Source: Spirochaetaceae bacterium (GTDB lineage: Bacteria; Spirochaetota; Spirochaetia; Treponematales; Breznakiellaceae). From it: 5,139 nt of DNA. The notes under the pieces are model-generated. The model did not search any database. It saw nothing but the letters and a program-made list of their open reading frames with translations, and was not told the DNA's origin. A program made the translations under genes and the position numbers. Location: assembly GCA_031290855.1 (NCBI GenBank), contig JAISLM010000028.1, positions 1 through 5,139 on the forward strand, read 5' to 3'. Of the stretch, positions 1 through 5,123 are shown one piece after another (the first letter of the stretch is position 1; every line of letters starts with the position of its first letter).

Positions 1-77
1 AACAGAGGTTCCCTGTTGTTGACGCGGGTACTGATTTCGTACCACACGCCCTGTTTCAGCATTCTTAAATGTCTCAT
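1..77 (-). CDS. Probable IS200/REP-type (Y1) transposase, N-terminal fragment, runs off left edge
   Basis: The reverse strand from position 77 opens a frame with no stop to the window edge: 25 codons beginning MRHLRMLKQG, then VWYEISTRVNNREPL. The pattern of a short basic leader, then G-x-W-Y, a beta-strand and an N-N-R-E-P-L turn, is what I know from the first strand of Y1_Tnp (IS200-like or REP-associated tyrosine) transposases. The catalytic HUH motif and tyrosine would lie off the window, so the family call rests on the N-terminus only. ATG 77 is preferred over the internal ATG at 62 because the same ATG and following codons recur at the right edge of the window. No good Shine-Dalgarno sequence precedes either ATG. 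An AT-rich box (TATATT, 86-81) lies three bases upstream of ATG 77. Such enzymes nick and rejoin single-stranded DNA at hairpins. Whether this copy is intact cannot be seen. Confidence 0.55.
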   Translation of the reverse strand, partial: MRHLRMLKQGVWYEISTRVNNREPL

Positions 78-213
78 GTAAATATATGTGCGCTTGCCCG
101 CGTTTTGCTTTAACATACGGAGAAAAAAGAGAAAGGGGCCTAAGCGGAAAGGCCCTTCCGGAAGAGCGGTGGGGAGCTTTTCATCAGGTAAAGTTTTTGC
201 GGGTCAGGTTTAG
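78..213 (-). repeat. Conserved leader of the transposase element, copy A (inverted copy of 4982-5123)
   Basis: This block, with the transposase start, matches the reverse complement of 4982-5139. Positions 62-127 match with a single difference (T/G at 89). Positions 128-155 are divergent. Homology returns in GGGGAGCTTTTCATCAGG (172-189) and ends around CAGGTTTAG (205-213). Copy B is six bases longer, in the middle part. A weak further similarity (GCCCCATNTGC, 262-272) may mean the element extends a little further. The block is non-coding upstream DNA of the transposase and could hold its promoter and the element end. A plus-strand reading frame crosses it but is not believed to be a gene: in the variable part most codon differences between copies change the amino acid. 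Confidence 0.8.
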
Positions 214-313
214 GGCAAGCGCGAACCGAAGGTTAGGCGTGTTCCTGTACAACACCGGGCGGCCCCATCTGCCTCTTAAAATGAAACGCCTAAAAATAGC
301 GGCTTTCCCAATT

Positions 314-421
314 TTGGGAGACAAGCTTTGCTTGGGAGACAAGCTTTGCTTGGGAGACAAGCTTTGCTTGGGAGACAAGCTTTGCTTGGGAGACAAGCTT
401 TGCTTGGGAGACAAGCTTTGC
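314..421. repeat. 18-bp tandem repeat array, six identical units
   Basis: The unit is TTGGGAGACAAGCTTTGC, repeated six times without interruption or mismatch. Each junction contains CAAGC-TTT-GCTTG, a five-pair mini-hairpin with a three-base loop, so the array can fold as a row of small hairpins. The last unit runs into TTGTCC, which lengthens its stem to seven pairs (GACAAGC/GCTTGTC). Because 18 is a multiple of three, several frames stay open and give repetitive peptides such as GDKLCL on the plus strand. These are artefacts of the period. There are no spacers, so it is not a CRISPR array. Confidence 0.95.
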
Positions 422-446
422 TTGTCCAGCTGCCTTAGACTTACAT

Positions 447-483
447 GAAAAAGCGGGCCTTAGTCCGATTAGACCGCTTTTTC
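447..483. terminator. Terminator-like hairpin, potentially bidirectional, in module copy 1
   Basis: GAAAAAGCGG (447-456) pairs with CCGCTTTTTC (474-483) around a 17-base loop, giving ten perfect pairs with a T run on both strands. On the minus strand it lies about 50 to 90 bases after the stop of the DUF2259-like gene (535-537) and is the best candidate for its terminator. On the plus strand it would end any transcript of the repeat module before it enters that gene antisense. The GC part of the stem is short (four pairs), so the strength is uncertain. Confidence 0.6.
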
Positions 484-489
484 GGAAGC

Positions 490-520
490 TTTTCTCAAAA
501 CCAACCGGGTTTTGGGAAAA
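490..520. repeat. Closing hairpin of module copy 1
   Basis: TTTTCTCAAAACC (490-502) pairs with GGTTTTGGGAAAA (508-520) across a five-base loop AACCG: thirteen positions, with one T.G wobble (495/515). The wobble is kept in copy 2. It pairs as U.G in plus-strand RNA but would be an A.C mismatch in minus-strand RNA. Confidence 0.75.
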
Positions 521-534
521 ACTCTACAGGCGCA

Positions 535-1257
535 CTATTTATTAAGCTTGACTGCTTCTATCATATAGCGAATATCGGCCCCGTTCCCGTTCTGAACGGT
601 CATTTCAATCACAAGGATCATCGAAGTCCTTTCAGGGTTGACAATCGCTTTCTTTACACTGTACGTCGTTACCCCGGCGCGCCTCACGTCGGGACTGCCG
701 ACACGGTATGTTTTTTTGACGCCCGCACTGTTACGGCTGTTAAAAAGAATGTAAAAGGAAGATTGAAGCTTAGCGCCGCCGCCGTACAGCATGGATTTTA
801 GCGAGGCATCATAGTACACGCCGCGCTCAAAATCCCTGAAATCTATCGTCTGCCCGTCAGGGCTGCGAATATCCTCCAGAGAAATAAACAACGGAATTCC
901 CTGCCGCATAAAATTGGCGCGGTATTTCTGAATGAGGCCGGTGTTGTACGAAACGATACGCAGCAGCGCCGCCGAGCCGTCCTGCCCCAGCGCGACAGGC
1001 TTGTCATGCCTGTACGAAATACGACCGTCCGGCACAAAATCGTTGCGCTCGACATCCACGATGTACAACTCAGACCATGGCCGCAGCGTATGTTCGTCCA
1101 CGCCGTACTGCGCGAACATATAGATTTTTCCGTTCTCCGAAAAACCCAAATCCACAAATGACGCTACATCCCCTGCCCACAGCGCTCCCGTCAAAATAAA
1201 AGAAACGGCCGACACGAGAAAAACAGCAATGGCCCTTCGCCTCTCCATTAAGAACAT
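535..1257 (-). CDS. Predicted secreted protein, DUF2259-like, function unknown
   Basis: The 240-residue product starts with a clear export signal: basic residues ERRR, then a hydrophobic stretch IAVFLVSAVSFILTGAL, with likely cleavage after ALWA near residue 29. The mature part opens GDVASFVDLGFSENGKIYMF and continues with QYGV and ELYIVDVERNDFV, a beta-rich pattern that I associate with the DUF2259 family of predicted secreted proteins in spirochaetes. That assignment is from memory and is moderate. No catalytic motif, lipobox or further membrane segment is visible, so the product should be periplasmic or exterior. The start is uncertain: GAGG (1265-1262) lies only four bases before ATG 1257, and thirteen before the alternative ATG 1248 (MERRR). 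Either choice keeps the signal peptide. The upstream region has no convincing promoter; GATAAT at 1274-1269 is a weak candidate for a -10 box. The stop TAG is 15 bases from repeat module copy 1, which supplies the likely terminator. Confidence 0.85.
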   Translation of the reverse strand: MFLMERRRAIAVFLVSAVSFILTGALWAGDVASFVDLGFSENGKIYMFAQYGVDEHTLRPWSELYIVDVERNDFVPDGRISYRHDKPVALGQDGSAALLRIVSYNTGLIQKYRANFMRQGIPLFISLEDIRSPDGQTIDFRDFERGVYYDASLKSMLYGGGAKLQSSFYILFNSRNSAGVKKTYRVGSPDVRRAGVTTYSVKKAIVNPERTSMILVIEMTVQNGNGADIRYMIEAVKLNK

Positions 1258-1779
1258 AAAACCTCATTATCTTATCGGCAATTTTCACCACATTCCTCAT
1301 TATTCATTGCTTGCCGCCCATTCCTCATTTATCATTGTTAGCAGCGCAAACCCGGATACCGCCGCGCCCGTCCGCCAGACGCGAAAAAGTCCCGGTCCAA
1401 GCCCGCATTGACGGATTACGCCGTCTTTCCCGCCTTGCCCGCGCCGCCGTCCGCCTCGGCATTGTGGCCCGTACCGGCCGGGTAAAATTCACAACAGCCG
1501 TACAGTTTTCGAACAGCGCTTGTTCCGCGTTACAGGCTATGCCGCGATGTCCCCGCGTGAATGGTATAGCAAGCGCCGTAGTCGCCTGCTTACTGGGTTT
1601 GCTTTAAACCCCACCCCCTGCCAAAACCATATCCCCGGATGTCTTCCCGGCCATAGAGGTTAGCGCCGCCGCCGGTGCCGGAGGCTGGGAATAACCCGCC
1701 GGCGGCCGCAATATAAACAAATCAATCAGCGTCCTGGCCGGGCTGCCGGGACAGGTATCAATCAGGGGTAAAGTAAACA
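1258..1779. other. Long intergenic stretch without a convincing gene
   Basis: About 520 bases lie between the DUF2259-like gene and the small ORF at 1780. The part next to the gene is AT-rich, carries an imperfect 28-bp duplication (1291-1346), and should hold the gene's promoter. From about 1347 it becomes GC-rich, with C and G runs and a stem GCCGCCGG (1668-1675)/CCGGCGGC (1699-1706). Plus-strand frames are open for up to about 100 codons (for example 1311-1607) but are rich in Arg, Pro and Ala, and I could see neither a ribosome site nor a family resemblance. It may be an eroded gene or another dispersed repeat. I cannot tell which. Confidence 0.6.
1291..1346. repeat. Imperfect 28-bp direct duplication
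   Basis: Two adjacent 28-base units, 1291-1318 and 1319-1346, both begin CATTCCTCATT and share TCATTG and a GC tail. They agree at 22 of 28 positions. The block lies just upstream of the DUF2259-like gene on its own strand, where it reads as repeated ATGAGGAATG, rich in start-codon and Shine-Dalgarno-like sequence. It is probably low-complexity intergenic DNA, though a role in the leader of that gene is possible. Confidence 0.7.
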
Positions 1780-1848
1780 ATGAACAAAACTGTCAACACA
1801 ATGGCGCTGTCTTGCGTGTTGCTGCTGGCGGCGGGTCGGGCGTTTTAA
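1780..1848 (+). pseudogene. Orphan signal-peptide ORF, 22 codons, possible truncated gene remnant
   Basis: ATG 1780 opens a short frame: MNKT, then ALSCVLLLAAG and RAF, ending at TAA 1846-1848. A lysine followed by a hydrophobic core is what an export signal looks like, but there is no mature protein behind it. The stop is nine bases before the head of repeat module copy 2. AGGGG (1764-1768) lies upstream, with a rather long gap of about twelve bases to the ATG. The simplest reading is the 5' remnant of a secreted-protein gene cut off by a rearrangement or by arrival of the module. Alternatives are a genuine micropeptide or leader peptide, or chance. No promoter is obvious. Confidence 0.35.
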
Positions 1849-1882
1849 TGAATGATTAGAGGCTTTCCCAAAACTTCAGTTT

Positions 1883-2026
1883 TTGGGAGGCAGGCTTTGC
1901 TTGGGAGACAAGCTTTGCTTGGGAGACAAGCTTTGCTTGGGAGACAAGCTTTGCTTGGGAGACAAGCTTTGCTTGGGAGACAAGCTTTGTTTGGGAGACA
2001 AGCTTTGCTTGGGAGACAAGCTTTGC
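1883..2026. repeat. 18-bp tandem repeat array, eight units, two variants
   Basis: Eight units of TTGGGAGACAAGCTTTGC. The first reads TTGGGAGGCAGGCTTTGC and the sixth ends TTTGT instead of TTTGC. The other six are identical to each other and to those of array 1. The variant bases inside the CAAGC-TTT-GCTTG stem become G.T wobbles (CAGGC/GCTTG and CAAGC/GTTTG), so both variants can still fold in plus-strand RNA. Reading frames through the array (GRQALL, QAKLVS) are by-products of the period of 18. Confidence 0.95.
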
Positions 2027-2051
2027 TTGTCCGGCTGCCTTAGGTTTATAT

Positions 2052-2088
2052 GAAAAAGCGGGCCTTAGTCCGGTTATACCGTTTTTTC
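2052..2088. terminator. Terminator-like hairpin in module copy 2
   Basis: GAAAAAGCGG (2052-2061) pairs with CCGTTTTTTC (2079-2088) around a 17-base loop. Compared with copy 1, one stem base changed from C to T, replacing a G-C by a G.T pair (2058/2082). Plus-strand RNA keeps ten pairs, whereas minus-strand RNA would have a C.A mismatch. It could end plus-strand transcripts of the module, and less efficiently clpC read-through on the minus strand. Confidence 0.5.
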
Positions 2089-2094
2089 GGAAGC

Positions 2095-2125
2095 TTTTCT
2101 CAAAACCAGCCGGGTTTTGGGAAAA
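2095..2125. repeat. Closing hairpin of module copy 2
   Basis: The arms at 2095-2107 and 2113-2125 are identical in sequence to those of 490-520, including the single wobble position. Only the loop differs (AGCCG instead of AACCG). Conserved arms with a change confined to the loop suggest the fold matters. Confidence 0.75.
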
Positions 2126-2352
2126 GTTCATTAATTATAAAGATGAGGGAGGGGGAAGATAAGGATGAACGAGAAGGCGTCCTTTCCCTCCATTTCAGGG
2201 TAAAGCGGTAAGGTGTAACGTCCGGCAAAACCGTTTGAGGCGGTTTTGTCCCATTACCCATTATTCGGTATGTGCGCGCGCGTGGGGTTTGCCGCTCACC
2301 GTTACCCGGTGAGCGGCAAACCCCGAAAGCCCAATGCGCCGGCGTTGAGCCG
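2126..2352. other. Intergenic region downstream of clpC with two hairpins
   Basis: No gene is seen. On the clpC strand, after the stop, it holds the strong hairpin at 2284-2324, a 16-base alternating purine-pyrimidine tract (2269-2284, TATGTGCGCGCGCGTG), a second hairpin CAAAACCG/CGGTTTTG (2226-2233 and 2241-2248), and a purine-rich stretch around 2142-2172 on the plus strand. Neither hairpin is followed by a T run on the minus strand, so neither is a standard intrinsic terminator. Confidence 0.6.
2284..2324. repeat. Perfect 18-bp hairpin 29 bases past the clpC stop
   Basis: GGGGTTTGCCGCTCACCG (2284-2301) is the exact reverse complement of 2307-2324, with a five-base loop TTACC. It is by far the strongest dyad in the window. 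It begins 29 bases after the clpC stop codon on that strand. With no T run it is more likely an mRNA 3'-end stabiliser, a Rho-linked structure or a REP-like dispersed palindrome than a classical terminator. Confidence 0.8.
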
Positions 2353-4908
2353 TTAGCTGTCGCCGACCAGCTCGGCCTCCACCGTCCGGGGTATCGCGTC
2401 AAGTTCGATCTTGCCGTCTTCCGCGCGGGCCAGGATCACGGTTCCCGCAGGTATCTGGCCGTCAAGCAGTATCAGCGATAAGGGGTCTTCGAGCTTGTTC
2501 TGTATGACGCGCCGCAGCGGACGTGCGCCGTACTTCGGATCGCGGCCCGTGTCGAGCAGTATCTTCCGCGCCTCCTGCGTTATCTCCAGCGACAGGCCGT
2601 ATTCCGCGTCCAGTCGTTTCGCAAGTTCCGTAAGCTGGATGTCAAGGATGCTGTTAAGCTGTATCTCGTCCAGCGGCCTAAAAACGATGATGTCGTCAAG
2701 CCGGTTCAGAAATTCCGGGTTGAACAGGTTCCGCGCCGCGCTCCGCGCCGCCTCGTCTATCTCCCTGAAACCGGGGGCTTCCCCGCCGGACGTAAAGCCA
2801 AGCGAACCCCGCGAGATTTCGGCCGCGCCCGCGTTGCTCGTGATAATGATCACCGTGTTGCGGAAACTGACCGTATGCCCAAGGTTGTCCTTAAGCTCCC
2901 CTTCCTCCAGGACGGGGAGCAACAGGTTGAAAACGTCGCGGTGCGCCTTTTCGATCTCGTCGAACAGTATCACGCGGTAGGGGTTGCGCCTGATTTTTTC
3001 GGTAAGAAGGCCGCCTTCGTCGTAGCCCACGTAGCCGGGCGGCGAGCCGATAAGCCGCGAAGCGTTATGCCGCTCCATAAAGTCGGACATATCGATGCGG
3101 AAAAGCGCGTCCTCCGCCCCGAAAAGGTATTCGGCAAGGCGGCGGGCGAGCAATGTCTTGCCGACGCCGGTCGGCCCCATAAACAGGAAGGATCCCAACG
3201 GACGGGACGGGTTGGAAAGCCGCGCCTTACCGCGCCGGACGGCCGCCGTTATCCGGGAAACCGCCTCGTCCTGGCCTATCACTCCGCTTTTCAGTTCGGC
3301 CTCCATGTCGAGCAGCCGTTTTGAGGCGGCCCCCTCGATGCGGTACACGGGGATGCCGCACATTTCCGAGATCACCTCGCGTATGTCCGACTCGCCCACC
3401 TCGTTAAAGCCTTTCCCTGCCGCCTTTTCCCAGTCGGCGCGGGCGGAATCGAGGGCGGAACGCAGTTCATGCGCCCTTTCGCGCAGTTCCTGCGCCTGAT
3501 CGAACTGCGCCGTGTTCAGCATCTTCTTGGTTTCCCCGTCGAGCGAGAGGATATGCTGCTCGATGCGGGAGATTTCGGCGGGACAGGGCGCCGTGCGCAA
3601 CTTCTTCAACGCGCCCGCCTCATCCAGCACGTCAATCGCCTTGTCTGGCATCATCCGCCCGCTGATGTAACGCGCCGCAAGCTGTGCCGTGGCGCTTATA
3701 GCCTCGGCGGAATAGCTAACATTGTGAAAGTCTGCGTAGCGCGGCGCGAGCCCGTGCAGTATCCTCTCGGTAGTGGAAATGTCGGGCTCCTCGACAAGAA
3801 TCATCTGAAAGCGCCGCTCCAAAGCGCCGTCCTTTTCGATGTACTTCCGGTATTCCGAAAGCGTCGTCGCCCCGATGCACTGAAATTTTCCCCGTGACAG
3901 CGCCGGTTTCAGCATATTTCCCGCGTCAAGCGTACCCGCCGCGCTTCCTGCCCCGATAACCGTATGAATTTCGTCGATGAACAGCACCACGTTGGCGTTT
4001 TGTTCCGCCTCCTTGATGATACGCTTCATCCTTTCCTCGAACTCCCCGCGATACTTTGTGCCGGCCACCACAGCCCCCATGTCGAGCGACAGTACCCGCT
4101 TCCTGGAAAGCGAGGCCGGAACGTCCGGGCCCGCAAGGTACTGGGCAAGCCCCTCAACAATCGCGCTTTTTCCGGTGCCCGGCTCGCCGGCAAGCACCGG
4201 GTTGTTCTTTGTGCGGCGGGACAGGGTACGAACAATGCGCGCGATTTCCTTCTCGCGGCCTATAAGCGGATCGAGCTCGCCGTCCAACGCGAGCGTCGTC
4301 AGGCTCCGGGTAAACTGTTCAAGGGCGGAACTCTGCTGCCGCAAGCCCCGTCCGATACAGGCCGACGATTCGCCCGCCACAAAGGGCTGAAAACATCCGG
4401 GCGACTCCGACGCCTCGTCACCGCCCTTGTTTGCGGCGGCCGCGCTCTGGTTTTGGCTAAAGTTTGTCTGCAACACAACCCGCAGTACCCCGACATCCGA
4501 ACTCTGCTCCGCAAAAAAGCTGTGTATGCAGGAGGCGGGATCGTAAAAGACGGCGAGCAGTATATGCTCCGTGCCTATGCCTACGCTGTTCAGCCGCCGG
4601 CACTCCTCCATCGCGTTTTGCAGCAGAATTTTTGTCCGCTTCGAAGGCGGCGCGACCGTATTCGCGAACACGCCGTATTTGACCGGATTCTTGTCCTCGA
4701 ACAGCACCATGCTTTCCAGCGCTTTCTTGAGCCGCGCCGTATCGATCTGAAGAAATTCAAGTGCTCTAACGGCAACACTCTGACTGTCACGCAGTATGGC
4801 AAGCAGAATATGCTCAGGCTCAAGCTGCTCCGAAAAGTAGCGCCGCGCTTCCTGTTGCGCGTCAACAGCCAGAATCCGCTGCGCGCGCATTGTCAATCCT
4901 CTAAACAT
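2353..4908 (-). CDS. clpC: ClpC-type ATP-dependent Clp protease ATPase subunit
   Basis: A cytoplasmic AAA+ unfoldase that threads proteins into ClpP; 851 residues from ATG 4908. Domains: two N-domain repeats (about 1-60 and 83-140; EPEHILLAIL, GTEHILLAV); a Ser/Ala/Gln-rich linker (150-195); D1 with Walker A GEPGTGKS (241-248), pore loop KYRG (285-288), Walker B VVLFIDE (307-313) and ERR (364-366); a short coiled middle domain (445-495), as in ClpC and far shorter than ClpB's; D2 with Walker A GPTGVGKT (578-585), pore loop GYVG (625-628), Walker B VILFDE (646-651), Arg finger in FLNR (R736) and sensor 2 GARPLRR (794-800). LGF at 703-705 fits the ClpP-docking loop. All key residues are present, so it looks functional. 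ATG 4908 gives the family-typical MFxxxT start. ATG 4890 (MRAQR) has the better ribosome site, AGAGG seven bases upstream. The frame is open to 5115, but that part is transposon leader and is excluded. No CtsR- or CIRCE-like operator was seen. Confidence 0.93.
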   Translation of the reverse strand: MFRGLTMRAQRILAVDAQQEARRYFSEQLEPEHILLAILRDSQSVAVRALEFLQIDTARLKKALESMVLFEDKNPVKYGVFANTVAPPSKRTKILLQNAMEECRRLNSVGIGTEHILLAVFYDPASCIHSFFAEQSSDVGVLRVVLQTNFSQNQSAAAANKGGDEASESPGCFQPFVAGESSACIGRGLRQQSSALEQFTRSLTTLALDGELDPLIGREKEIARIVRTLSRRTKNNPVLAGEPGTGKSAIVEGLAQYLAGPDVPASLSRKRVLSLDMGAVVAGTKYRGEFEERMKRIIKEAEQNANVVLFIDEIHTVIGAGSAAGTLDAGNMLKPALSRGKFQCIGATTLSEYRKYIEKDGALERRFQMILVEEPDISTTERILHGLAPRYADFHNVSYSAEAISATAQLAARYISGRMMPDKAIDVLDEAGALKKLRTAPCPAEISRIEQHILSLDGETKKMLNTAQFDQAQELRERAHELRSALDSARADWEKAAGKGFNEVGESDIREVISEMCGIPVYRIEGAASKRLLDMEAELKSGVIGQDEAVSRITAAVRRGKARLSNPSRPLGSFLFMGPTGVGKTLLARRLAEYLFGAEDALFRIDMSDFMERHNASRLIGSPPGYVGYDEGGLLTEKIRRNPYRVILFDEIEKAHRDVFNLLLPVLEEGELKDNLGHTVSFRNTVIIITSNAGAAEISRGSLGFTSGGEAPGFREIDEAARSAARNLFNPEFLNRLDDIIVFRPLDEIQLNSILDIQLTELAKRLDAEYGLSLEITQEARKILLDTGRDPKYGARPLRRVIQNKLEDPLSLILLDGQIPAGTVILARAEDGKIELDAIPRTVEAELVGDS

Positions 4909-4914
4909 GATTCC

Positions 4915-4942
4915 ATTATACCGGTAGGCGCGTATCGCGCAA
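4915..4942 (-). promoter_or_regulatory. Putative sigma-70 promoter of clpC
   Basis: On the minus strand a perfect -10 box TATAAT (4920-4915) follows TTGCGC (4942-4937), a partial -35 match, at 16 bases. The -10 box ends six bases before ATG 4908, so transcription should start at about that ATG. The message would then be leaderless from 4908, or have a short leader carrying AGAGG (4902-4898) for ATG 4890. Just upstream, CGCCGC (4947-4952) and GCGGCG (4960-4965) form a small dyad that could be an operator. It is not assigned to any regulator. Confidence 0.55.
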
Positions 4943-4981
4943 AGACCGCCGCACATGGGGCGGCGCGGCCCAGGCCGGGGA

Positions 4982-5123
4982 CTAAACCTGGCCCGCAAAA
5001 TTTTTTCCTGATGAAAAGCTCCCCGCCGCTCCGCCGGAAGGTCTAAGGTCTTTTCCGCTTTGGCTTCTTCCACTTTTTCTCCGTATGTTAAAGCAAAACG
5101 CGGGCAAGCGCCCATATATTTAC
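4982..5123 (+). repeat. Conserved leader of the transposase element, copy B (inverted copy of 78-213)
   Basis: Reverse complement of copy A at the left edge. The part nearest the transposase start (5074-5139) matches with one change in 66 bases; the middle is divergent; CCTGATGAAAAGCTCCCC (5008-5025) is shared again. The homology begins at about 4982, only 40 bases upstream of the clpC -35 box, so the element sits in the clpC promoter region. It separates clpC and the transposase start as divergent genes. Confidence 0.8.

Larger units (their letters stand above)
297..520. repeat. Structured repeat module, copy 1 (six-unit array)
   Basis: This is a composite element repeated in the same orientation at 1857-2125. 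Order of parts on the plus strand: GGCTTTCCCA head; a small hairpin TCCCAA-TT-TTGGGA (306-319) that runs into the array; six 18-bp units (314-421); a conserved 100-base tail (421-520) with a terminator-like hairpin and a closing hairpin. The tails of the two copies are the same length and differ at 8 of 100 positions, seven of them transitions. The outer ends form a short inverted repeat (TTTCCCAA 304-311 and TTGGGAAA 512-519), as in a MITE-like or REP-like element. It ends 15 bases from the stop codon of the neighbouring minus-strand gene. No protein is proposed for it. Confidence 0.85.
1857..2125. repeat. Structured repeat module, copy 2 (eight-unit array)
   Basis: Same orientation and order of parts as 297-520. 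The head hairpin is larger here: TCCCAAAA (1866-1873) pairs with TTTTGGGA (1881-1888) around a seven-base loop. Eight 18-bp units and the 100-base tail (2026-2125) follow. The outer ends make a perfect 11-bp inverted repeat, TTTCCCAAAAC (1864-1874) and GTTTTGGGAAA (2114-2124). It lies about 230 bases beyond the clpC stop codon on the clpC strand and just after the orphan ORF at 1780 on the plus strand. No target-site duplication is evident. Confidence 0.85.

Noticed and set aside
90..222. 10-bp inverted pair GCGCTTGCCC (90-99) and GGGCAAGCGC (213-222) as ends of an element
   Set aside because: The right arm is not present in copy B of the leader, so it is probably coincidental.
314..421. CRISPR array
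   Set aside because: The units are contiguous and identical, with no spacers, so this is a simple tandem repeat.
86..448. Plus-strand ORF of 120 codons with GDKLCL repeats
   Set aside because: It is made of the antisense of the transposase leader plus the 18-bp array. In the variable part of the leader most codon differences between the two copies change the amino acid, and the array is open only because its period is a multiple of three.
1311..1607. Plus-strand ORF of 98 codons
   Set aside because: It is Arg/Pro/Ala-rich with no Shine-Dalgarno sequence or family resemblance. Another frame over the same bases is similarly open, as expected in GC-rich DNA.
1595..1611. Small dyad GGGTTT-GCTTT-AAACCC as a terminator
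   Set aside because: The stem is only six pairs with no T run and no gene ending nearby.
1852..2131. ORFs on both strands with GRQALL or QAKLVS repeats
   Set aside because: They are simple translations of the tandem array in module copy 2, without a ribosome site or a stable frame between copies.
3964..5046. Long plus-strand ORF (360 codons) opposite clpC
   Set aside because: It is antisense to a gene with every ClpC motif intact; its composition is that of a shadow frame, and it runs through the promoter and the transposon leader.
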